Positions 8,124 to 13,803 of a stretch of 13,803 bases of DNA are shown one piece after another. Each line of letters starts with the position of its first letter. The stretch's first letter is position 1. The DNA comes from Candidatus Aminicenantota bacterium (lineage in GTDB: Bacteria; Acidobacteriota; Aminicenantia; UBA2199), in contig JAHELQ010000076.1 of assembly GCA_024644125.1 (NCBI GenBank), positions 1 through 13,803 of the forward strand, in the 5' to 3' direction. The translations under genes and the position numbers were made by a program. A model generated the notes under the pieces. That model had not been told where the DNA came from, did no database searches, and worked only from the letters and a program-made list of their open reading frames with translations.

Positions 8124-8134
8124 ATAGCGTAAAT

Positions 8135-9151
8135 ATGCAAAGATTTTGTTCACACCCTTTCAAAAGGGCCCACCTAAGTGTTAACGGCGATGTATTTGTT
8201 TGTTGCTCCGCGTGGATGAACAAACCTATCGGCAATGTCTTCACACATAAATTCAACGAGATCTGGAACTCTTCCGAAGCGCAAGAGATTCGCAGCTCCA
8301 TATTTGATGAAACGTTCAGATATTGCAACCACGAACGGTGCCCTCATATTGTGTCAGGTTCTGTTCTTCAGGAGGCGAGCGATCCCAATTACGAAGACCT
8401 GATCGACAGGAAACCGCTTATACTGGATTCGGGGCCACAACTACTCAGTCTTAATTACGATTTTTCCTGCAATCTAGCATGCCCGTCCTGCCGCGAAACG
8501 TTTCGGATGATGGATCCGGTACAACAGAAGCAACTCATCCACTTCCAGGATTCCCTACTGGAATCAGAGTTATTTCAAAACACCAGACGGTTGACAGTGA
8601 CAGGCGCGGGCGAACCATTCGCCAGTAACGTTTTTATGGACCTGTTCGGAAAAATAAATCGCAAAATCCTGCCCTCGTTAAAAATAACCCTGCGCACCAA
8701 TGGCATTTTATTTAATTCATCAAACTGGGCAATGATTAAAAACATTCACTACGCTGTCGATATCGTATCGATCTCCATCGATGCTGTCACCAGGGAAACC
8801 TATCAAATCGTGAGAAGAGGGGGCAACTATGATCGGTTACTCAAAAACCTCTATTTCATCAGAGGTTTGAAAAAAACGCACCTGTTCAGGACCAAATTCA
8901 ATTTCGTTGTCCAGAGAGCGAATTATCGGGAAATGCCCCAGTTTGTCCAATTCGCCAGAAGATTCGATTGCGACCGGGTAGCGTTTACCAGGATCATCAA
9001 CCTTGGAACATTCGATGAGAATCAGTTTAGCTCCGTGGGAATCCATCTGCCGGATCATCCCGAATACCCTCATTTTCAGGAAGTCCTCAACCATCCAGAT
9101 CTCCAGGATCCCATTGTCAGAATCCGAAATATTTCAGTGGAAGAAGAATAA
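8135..9151 (+). CDS. Radical SAM protein with N-terminal SPASM-like region
   Basis: A 338-residue iron-sulfur enzyme expected to use S-adenosylmethionine for radical chemistry. The radical SAM cluster motif is C-x3-C-x2-C at C112, C116 and C119 (SCNLACPSC). TGAGEPF at 156-162 fits the G-G-E-P motif and SISIDAVTRETY at 212-223 a later core strand. Before the core, residues 5-69 carry C5, C23-C24, C64 and C69 with the texture of a SPASM domain (NGDVFVCC, IGNV, EIWNS), which more often follows the core. The ATG at 8135 was chosen for its ribosome site and because Cys5 opens the SPASM-like pattern. No precursor peptide or sulfatase gene is adjacent. A role in modifying a sugar or lipid precursor is only an inference from the neighbours. 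Confidence 0.82.
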   Translation: MQRFCSHPFKRAHLSVNGDVFVCCSAWMNKPIGNVFTHKFNEIWNSSEAQEIRSSIFDETFRYCNHERCPHIVSGSVLQEASDPNYEDLIDRKPLILDSGPQLLSLNYDFSCNLACPSCRETFRMMDPVQQKQLIHFQDSLLESELFQNTRRLTVTGAGEPFASNVFMDLFGKINRKILPSLKITLRTNGILFNSSNWAMIKNIHYAVDIVSISIDAVTRETYQIVRRGGNYDRLLKNLYFIRGLKKTHLFRTKFNFVVQRANYREMPQFVQFARRFDCDRVAFTRIINLGTFDENQFSSVGIHLPDHPEYPHFQEVLNHPDLQDPIVRIRNISVEEE

Positions 9152-9158
9152 AAACTGC

Positions 9159-9165
9159 GAGGAGG
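9159..9165 (+). promoter_or_regulatory. Strong ribosome binding site for a TTG start
   Basis: GAGGAGG sits nine bases before the TTG at 9175. The near GTG at 9167 runs into a stop within four codons, so the TTG is the best start for the sulfotransferase. Confidence 0.7.
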
Positions 9166-9174
9166 CGTGAAGAA

Positions 9175-9858
9175 TTGATTCAATATGACAGCAATAAGCC
9201 ATTGATAATTATCCATATTCCCAAATGCGGAGGGACCACTCTCGAAAACATATTCAGGACCTGGTTCGGCGCTAACTTTTTCCCGCACTATTACCGCATT
9301 GCCGAAGATCAGAAGCCTACCCGGCACCCGCTTTTAGCAGGATCTTGCATTTATGGGCATTTTAACCGAAACCGGGAATTTGGAGTCGAGGATTATTATC
9401 CTGAAGTGAACCAGTTCGTGACATTTATACGAAACCCTCTGGAAATAGCCACATCAAACTATTTCTATTGGAAAAGAACGCTGAGACCCCTAAGGATAAA
9501 AAATGGAAAGTTGCTAGAGGGAGACCACCTGGACTATAGAAACATTCAGGATTTCTTCGAAAAACGCCCACGTTCTCATTTACTCAATTTTTTGCCAAAA
9601 GAAATCAATGAAATAAATTACAAACTAGTTCTGGAAGAAAAATTCGTTTACATCGGTATCACCGAAGACCTGGAAACGTCGGTAAGCCAATTAGCGCAGC
9701 GCCTGGGGCTTCCAGAAGTACCCCCCTCCCATCTGAACAAAAGTGTCCATGACGAGCAGTTGCCGGAAGAGTTAAAACATAAATTCGAAAAGGATAACGA
9801 ACTAGAATACCTCATCTACGATTATGTCAAATCTAGCTATAATTGCGACAATCCCTGA
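9175..9858 (+). CDS. Sulfotransferase (Sulfotransfer_2-like), TTG start
   Basis: A 227-residue PAPS-dependent sulfotransferase, closely similar to the product of the gene at 1159. HIPKCGGTTL at 14-23 is the phosphosulfate loop and GHFNR lies at 61-65. FIRNPLEIATSNYFYWKR at 84-101 is the 3'-phosphate-binding segment, with Asn where the paralogue has Asp. LDYRNI and RSHLLNFLP later in the protein match DYRNI and KSHLTLFLP of the paralogue. The TTG start is supported by a strong ribosome site at 9159-9165 and by the N-terminus MIQY lining up with MIEY of the paralogue. The stop at 9858 is followed after 11 bases by the next ATG. The two copies probably act on different positions or acceptors of the same product, but this is inference. 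Confidence 0.88.
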   Translation: MIQYDSNKPLIIIHIPKCGGTTLENIFRTWFGANFFPHYYRIAEDQKPTRHPLLAGSCIYGHFNRNREFGVEDYYPEVNQFVTFIRNPLEIATSNYFYWKRTLRPLRIKNGKLLEGDHLDYRNIQDFFEKRPRSHLLNFLPKEINEINYKLVLEEKFVYIGITEDLETSVSQLAQRLGLPEVPPSHLNKSVHDEQLPEELKHKFEKDNELEYLIYDYVKSSYNCDNP

Positions 9859-9869
9859 CGGAACTCCAC

Positions 9870-10697
9870 ATGAGAAAAAAAATAACCATTGCCCATATCA
9901 TTAACCCAGTCAAGGCGCACGAACGATCGGATCTTCACAAGGCCCAACCCATCACACTCGAAACCATGCGCATTGCGTCAAATTACGACTCATTGGCTTC
10001 AAACGGAGTGGCAGTTCAATTGTATGCGGCATATTTCCCTGAAGATGAACATATCGTTCCCCATTATTTTAAAAAAACACGCCATCTTTCCCGTAGTATC
10101 CCCGACATCGGACACTTCAAAATAAACAGAAAACTCCCACTTCTCGTCGATATTCTGGATCGCCTGTATGAAACCGCGCAAGACGCTGATTACTTCATTT
10201 ATACTAACGCCGATATCGCGTTACTGCCTCATTTTTATCTATCTGTGGCAGCCTTTATCGAGGATGGATACGATGCTTTTGTCGTCAACAGGAGAACATT
10301 GCCGGCGGTTAGTACTGAAATTAACGACATTCCAAAGTTGTATGCCCAAACCGGCGAATCCCACATCGGCCACGATTGTTTTGTATTCCGGCGTAGCGCA
10401 TACCCCGGCTTCCGTCTGGGCAATGTCGGTATTGGCATACGTCTTGTGGGTAGAGTATTGATATGGAATCTTATCGCCCAGGCGGAAAAATTCATGGAAT
10501 TCAAAGACCTGCATCTCACCTTTCACCTTGGCCAGGACAAACCGTGGAAAAACCCTGACCTCAAAGATTATGACACCCACAACAACCGGGAAGCGGTGTC
10601 CGTTTTGCGTCAATTAAACGATGAATATGAATTGTTGGGTACGTTGAAAGAAAAATTCCCGGATTATCTCGTCGCCATTGAATTTCCTGGAGCGTAA
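9870..10697 (+). CDS. Putative GT-A-like glycosyltransferase, family not recognised
   Basis: I do not recognise a named family. The 275-residue product begins with a hydrophobic strand (ITIAHIINPVK, 5-15). It contains DADYFIYTNADIALLPHFY at 105-123, where T-N-A-D-I follows a hydrophobic strand as a D-x-D-like nucleotide-sugar site would in a GT-A fold. GHDCFVFRRSAYPGF lies at 167-181 and LTFHLGQDKPW at 216-226, the latter resembling a late His region of such enzymes. There is no signal peptide or membrane span. The ATG at 9870 was preferred over an in-frame TTG at 9843 that overlaps the upstream gene. It sits between two sulfotransferases, three bases before the second, so a role in assembling the sulfated product is likely. 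A non-transferase sugar-binding role is possible. Confidence 0.6.
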   Translation: MRKKITIAHIINPVKAHERSDLHKAQPITLETMRIASNYDSLASNGVAVQLYAAYFPEDEHIVPHYFKKTRHLSRSIPDIGHFKINRKLPLLVDILDRLYETAQDADYFIYTNADIALLPHFYLSVAAFIEDGYDAFVVNRRTLPAVSTEINDIPKLYAQTGESHIGHDCFVFRRSAYPGFRLGNVGIGIRLVGRVLIWNLIAQAEKFMEFKDLHLTFHLGQDKPWKNPDLKDYDTHNNREAVSVLRQLNDEYELLGTLKEKFPDYLVAIEFPGA

Positions 10698-10700
10698 TCG

Positions 10701-11546
10701 ATGGGAAACGCTAATTTTTCTACCCTGCACCATGTGGATCAGGAAACTATCGATTGGATGTACAATGCCTATTCGCCGGTATTCATTCTTTCCACCGGAC
10801 GGTCCGGTTCGAAATTTATCGCCGGCCTGTTGGATTTATCGCCTCAGGCGGACTCGTTTCACGAACCGCGGCCGACATTGCAATACTTTTCCAATTATGC
10901 GTTTCATCACCAGGATCAACCGGAAATTCTCGAAAAAATGATAAATGGAGCCAGGATGGAGCTGGTTTTGGAAACACTCATTCAGGACAAAATTTATATT
11001 GAATCCAATCAATGCCTGACTTTTTTCGCTCCAATCCTGAAAGGAATTTTCAAAAATGCAAAATTCATCCATGTGATTCGGCACCCTGGAGATTTTGTCC
11101 GAAGCGCCATTCGCAAGGGATGGCACAAAAATGACTCTATCTGGGAGTCGGGGAGGATTCGCGCCGAAGATGCAAACTCATGGAACAAGCTCGATCATGT
11201 AGCCAGGCTCGCATGGGTTTGGGACGCAACCAATCGTTTTATTGAGAAATTCAAAAATAACCTCCCTTCAACTGAAATATTTACGTGCAAAATTGAAGAT
11301 CTTACCACCAATTGGCAAAAACCCCGCGACCTCTTCTCGTTCGCCGGGGTGCGACAACCAACGGATTCCGAAATCAGCCATTTCCAGAAACAGCGGATCA
11401 ACGAATTTAGAGTCGGACCTAATGAGCCTCCGAATATCCAAAAAATTCACCAATTCCCTGAATATGAAGACTGGGATGAAGAAATGAAACAATCACTTTC
11501 GATATATTCGAAAGAGCTAGCCCGGCTATACAAATATAACCTATAA
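10701..11546 (+). CDS. PAPS-dependent sulfotransferase (Sulfotransfer_3-like)
   Basis: The 281-residue product is a predicted cytoplasmic sulfotransferase. FILSTGRSGSKFIAGLL at 28-44 contains the phosphosulfate loop S-T-G-R-S-G-S. HVIRHPGDFVRSAIRKGW at 124-141 is the 3'-phosphate-binding segment with the expected Arg and Ser. FHEPRPTL at 53-60, just after the loop, is a region that often touches the acceptor in this family. TCKIEDLTTNWQKPRDLFSFAGV near the C-terminal end parallels the usual Y-E-D-L helix. GGAG at 10689-10692 lies within the preceding gene as a ribosome site, and the ATG follows that gene's stop by three bases. The sequence is distinct from the gene at 30, so this is not a recent copy. 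The acceptor is unknown. Confidence 0.87.
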   Translation: MGNANFSTLHHVDQETIDWMYNAYSPVFILSTGRSGSKFIAGLLDLSPQADSFHEPRPTLQYFSNYAFHHQDQPEILEKMINGARMELVLETLIQDKIYIESNQCLTFFAPILKGIFKNAKFIHVIRHPGDFVRSAIRKGWHKNDSIWESGRIRAEDANSWNKLDHVARLAWVWDATNRFIEKFKNNLPSTEIFTCKIEDLTTNWQKPRDLFSFAGVRQPTDSEISHFQKQRINEFRVGPNEPPNIQKIHQFPEYEDWDEEMKQSLSIYSKELARLYKYNL

Positions 11547-11559
11547 AAGGAACCAACGC

Positions 11560-12300
11560 ATGATTGTTATCAGCGCAGGACTACAAAAATCCGGCAGCGG
11601 ACTCTTTTTTAACCTGACCAACGACATTCTGCAAGCGGCAGGAGAAGAAGACGCAAGGCAAATTCGAAAACAATTCGGCCTCGAGGGACTGATCGAACAT
11701 TATAATTGTAATGTGGGAGAACTCTCGTGGGAAAAACTGAAACCTTTAATTTCACTACATTTCAAAGGAAAAAACTTCGTCATAAAAACTCATGAGCCGC
11801 CGACATCCATCTCGACATGGTTGGCTCGGTTGAATATTCTCCGCCCTACGTTTATTTACCGTGATCCGAGGGATGTCGTACTCTCAGCTCTAAACCACGG
11901 GAAAAAAATCATAGAAAAAAGCGAAAGCCACACCTTCGCGGTATGTACATCTATAGAAAAAACCGTACCCATGGTGTGCTCCTGGGTGGAGAACAGCGTC
12001 ATCCCATGGTTGCGATCTTCCAATGTGCATACAATCAAGTACGAGAACCTGATGGGCGATCCGGCTCTCGAAATGAAGCGGCTGGCAAATTTTCTTGGCA
12101 TCGATCTCGGCGATTCAGCTTTGGAAAAAATTTTCCGGAAGTATGAACCAGGCCGGTTGGATAATTTCCAGAAGGACTATCTCCATTTTAATGAAGGCAT
12201 AGTTGGAGCGTTCCGCCAGTCAATGAGAGAGGAAGAATTGGAAATGTGCAATCGGCAGTTCGCGCCTTATCTCGAAATTATGGGGTATCCCACCGAATAG
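11560..12300 (+). CDS. Sulfotransferase (Sulfotransfer_1-like)
   Basis: A 246-residue paralogue of the enzyme at 1834. Key elements fall at the same positions: loop GLQKSGSG at 7-14, with Gln9 replacing the usual Pro; KTHEPP at 76-81; YRDPRDVVLSA at 100-110; KYENLM at 160-165; and FNEGIVGAFRQ at 210-220, the C-terminal PAPS-binding G-x-x-G-x-x-R region. Both end with a Cys near 230 and an MGY tail. The shared N-terminus (TND, then about 28 residues on, YNCN versus TCNI) supports common descent. AAAAGGA at 11545-11551 is a reasonable ribosome site. The loop Pro-to-Gln change is unusual but leaves the Lys and Ser intact, so activity is likely. Substrate is unknown. Confidence 0.88.
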   Translation: MIVISAGLQKSGSGLFFNLTNDILQAAGEEDARQIRKQFGLEGLIEHYNCNVGELSWEKLKPLISLHFKGKNFVIKTHEPPTSISTWLARLNILRPTFIYRDPRDVVLSALNHGKKIIEKSESHTFAVCTSIEKTVPMVCSWVENSVIPWLRSSNVHTIKYENLMGDPALEMKRLANFLGIDLGDSALEKIFRKYEPGRLDNFQKDYLHFNEGIVGAFRQSMREEELEMCNRQFAPYLEIMGYPTE

Positions 12301-12304
12301 TAGT

Positions 12305-12309
12305 GGAGG
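12305..12309 (+). promoter_or_regulatory. Ribosome binding site for the GT2 gene
   Basis: GGAGG lies six bases before the ATG at 12316, immediately after the stop of the sulfotransferase gene. It is one of the strongest sites in the window. Confidence 0.6.
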
Positions 12310-12315
12310 TAAAAA

Positions 12316-13104
12316 ATGACGGTTCCGCCTTTACTATCAGTCATAGTAGCCAATTACAACAATGGGAATTACATCCGAGATTGCCTCGACAGTATCCTGG
12401 AACAAAGCTACCGTAAGATTGAGGTCATCATTGTCGATGATTGCTCCTCCGACGGTTCGGCAGAGATTATCGAAGAATTCACATCCAGACACCCGCAAAC
12501 GGTAAAAGGATATTTCAATTCTTCAAACAGAGGGGTAGCATTTACCAGACACAGGGCCGTTCAGGAAGCGACGGGAGAATATATCACCACTCTGGACAGC
12601 GACGATTATTATTACCAAAAGGAAAAGCTGAAAGAGGAACTTGATCTAGTTCTTCAACACAAACACGCGTCAGGCAAGGATATTATCGCATTCTCGAACA
12701 TCGCCCTCGTAAATCCGGACAAAAGTCTGATTCAATTTTGGGACCAGATCAGCCCGGTAAAAGAGGGCCATATATTTGAAGATATCATCGGCCGATCATG
12801 TATGATTCCCCGCGATTTTGTCATGAACAAAGAACTCTATTTCGCGGTGGGCGGATATGATTGTTCGCTCCCACTCTTCGAAGACTGGGACCTGAAAATC
12901 CGATTATCTCATCACTATGAATTCCTTTACACCAAAATTCCCGGGACAGCCTACCGGCGCCTTGGGACGGGATTATCATCCAGACCCCAAGAGGAAATCA
13001 TTCATTGGTTGAATACAGTTTTCGAAAAAAATATTAGCCTGGCTGAGCAAACCCAGGGAGAAATAACCAGGGTATTTGAGGAATTTTTGGCAAAATTCGA
13101 TTGA
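12316..13104 (+). CDS. Family 2 glycosyltransferase (GT-A fold)
   Basis: An inverting-type glycosyltransferase of 262 residues. LSVIVANYNNGNYIRDCLDS at 7-26 is the classic N-terminal GT2 strand. VDDCSSDGS at 40-48 binds the nucleotide. TLDSDD at 92-97 holds the D-x-D metal site. ED-W at 189-191 (FEDWDLKIRL) fits the catalytic-base region. There are no membrane helices, so it acts in the cytoplasm or at the inner face of the membrane. The length is typical for single-domain GT2 enzymes. It lies 15 bases downstream of one sulfotransferase and 22 bases upstream of another, so its product is probably a sugar residue of the sulfated molecule. Donor and acceptor cannot be inferred. Confidence 0.92.
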   Translation: MTVPPLLSVIVANYNNGNYIRDCLDSILEQSYRKIEVIIVDDCSSDGSAEIIEEFTSRHPQTVKGYFNSSNRGVAFTRHRAVQEATGEYITTLDSDDYYYQKEKLKEELDLVLQHKHASGKDIIAFSNIALVNPDKSLIQFWDQISPVKEGHIFEDIIGRSCMIPRDFVMNKELYFAVGGYDCSLPLFEDWDLKIRLSHHYEFLYTKIPGTAYRRLGTGLSSRPQEEIIHWLNTVFEKNISLAEQTQGEITRVFEEFLAKFD

Positions 13105-13113
13105 TAAGAAATT

Positions 13114-13119
13114 TAAGGA
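13114..13119 (+). promoter_or_regulatory. Ribosome binding site for a GTG start
   Basis: TAAGGA lies seven bases before the GTG at 13127 and supports that non-ATG start for the last gene. Confidence 0.55.
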
Positions 13120-13126
13120 CTCGATT

Positions 13127-13803
13127 GTGATCAAAAAACAGATATTTATTCATTCGTTGTTCCGCACGGGTAGCACCTACCTCTGGAATAAGTTCCGGCA
13201 ATATGATAATTATTATTGTTACTATGAACCATTTCATCCAAATCTTAACGAAGTGAATTTACACAATATTGAAAACATATTGACCAAAGACTACAAGGCG
13301 GTTCACCATCCAACTCTTTCCAGGTATTACCTGTATGAATACCGGCAAATATTGTCGCCTGAACACAGGGGGCTCCCTTACTTCAAAAAATCCTTCAGCT
13401 TCGATGAATTTTGCCATAACCAGGACAATCCCGACGCAGTTAAATATATCAACCATTTGATCAAAAATGCCAGGGATAAAATTCCGGTTTTCCAATTCAA
13501 CCGCTCAGCCGGCCGAATCCGTTGGTTTGCAGACACCTTCCCTGAGGGCCTTAATCTCTACCTTGTCAGGAACCCAAGGGATCAATGGCAATCCTATTGG
13601 GAGCTCTTTCACCGGACCAATTACGCGTCATTCTTCATCATGGATCTTCTAACCGCGAGCATTAATGCAGACTCATACTATTTTCAGCCCCTCTCCCGCA
13701 CTTTACCGCTCTTCACGTTCAACCTCGACAAATACGAAAAAGAAGAACAATTTTACCGGGTCGCGCTCCGCTGTTATTCCGACGAGGAGAAGTACCTGGT
13801 TTT
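13127..13803 (+). CDS. Sulfotransferase-like protein, partial at right edge
   Basis: The gene begins with GTG and stays open to the end of the window, giving 225 codons plus two bases. IFIHSLFRTGSTYLW at residues 6-20 matches a phosphosulfate loop, with F-R-T-G-S-T in place of the usual R-S-G-T-T order. QFNRSAGR follows at 123-130, and LYLVRNPRDQWQSYW at 144-158 matches the 3'-phosphate-binding motif R-x-P-R-D-x-x-x-S. The long insertion between loop and motif, rich in Tyr and His, and the divergent loop set it apart from the six other sulfotransferases in the window. The start is supported by TAAGGA at 13114-13119. The C-terminal part lies outside, so completeness cannot be judged. Confidence 0.78.
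   Translation, partial: MIKKQIFIHSLFRTGSTYLWNKFRQYDNYYCYYEPFHPNLNEVNLHNIENILTKDYKAVHHPTLSRYYLYEYRQILSPEHRGLPYFKKSFSFDEFCHNQDNPDAVKYINHLIKNARDKIPVFQFNRSAGRIRWFADTFPEGLNLYLVRNPRDQWQSYWELFHRTNYASFFIMDLLTASINADSYYFQPLSRTLPLFTFNLDKYEKEEQFYRVALRCYSDEEKYLV

Noticed and set aside
8030..8134. An extended N-terminus for the radical SAM protein
   Set aside because: It would overlap the MBOAT gene by 62 bases, adds sequence with no motif, and the ATG at 8135 has its own ribosome site.
8092..8134. An internal promoter in the AT-rich gap before the radical SAM gene
   Set aside because: No convincing pair of -35 and -10 boxes with proper spacing is present; the AT-rich stretch alone is weak evidence.
1..13803. 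CRISPR array, tRNA, rRNA, insertion sequence or long direct repeats
   Set aside because: Reading through the window showed no regularly spaced repeats, transposase-like protein or RNA gene pattern; coding sequence fills almost all of it.

Overview
The window is a dense, one-directional stretch of a bacterial surface-glycan or glycolipid gene cluster. All 14 intact or edge-truncated genes, and one gene remnant, lie on the + strand. Gaps are a few to a few tens of bases, and three stop/start junctions overlap as ATGA (2568-2571, 4730-4733, 6670-6673). No promoter, terminator, RNA gene, insertion sequence or CRISPR array is visible, so the window looks like the inside of a longer operon running off both edges. 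Base composition is near balanced by eye (not counted). The MBOAT, ACP and sulfotransferase gene types suggest a free-living Gram-negative or environmental bacterium; the phylum cannot be read from the sequence.

Layout. (1) 1-2571 holds three sulfotransferases of three different sequence types, plus a frameshifted and truncated remnant of a fourth (994-1144). (2) 2568-3689 is a GT-B type glycosyltransferase. (3) 3699-8091 is a four-gene acyl-transfer cassette: a membrane-anchored SGNH/DltD-like protein, an acyl carrier protein, a fatty-acyl-AMP-ligase-like enzyme and an MBOAT O-acyltransferase. It has the same four component types as dltD, dltC, dltA and dltB, in a different order and with a ligase that looks fatty-acid specific. 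(4) 8135-9151 is a radical SAM protein whose SPASM-like cysteine region precedes the radical SAM core. (5) 9175-13803 alternates sulfotransferases (9175, 10701, 11560, and a partial one from 13127) with a glycosyltransferase-like protein (9870) and a GT2 glycosyltransferase (12316).

Working model (inference): glycosyltransferases build a saccharide or glycolipid, several PAPS-dependent sulfotransferases sulfate it at different positions, and the ACP/ligase/MBOAT/SGNH module adds an acyl group at the membrane. The product would be a multiply sulfated, acylated surface glycan or sulfoglycolipid. Seven sulfotransferase-like genes plus one remnant in under 14 kb, combined with a dlt-like cassette, is the most unusual feature. 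Genes for PAPS supply and for export or polymerisation are not in the window.
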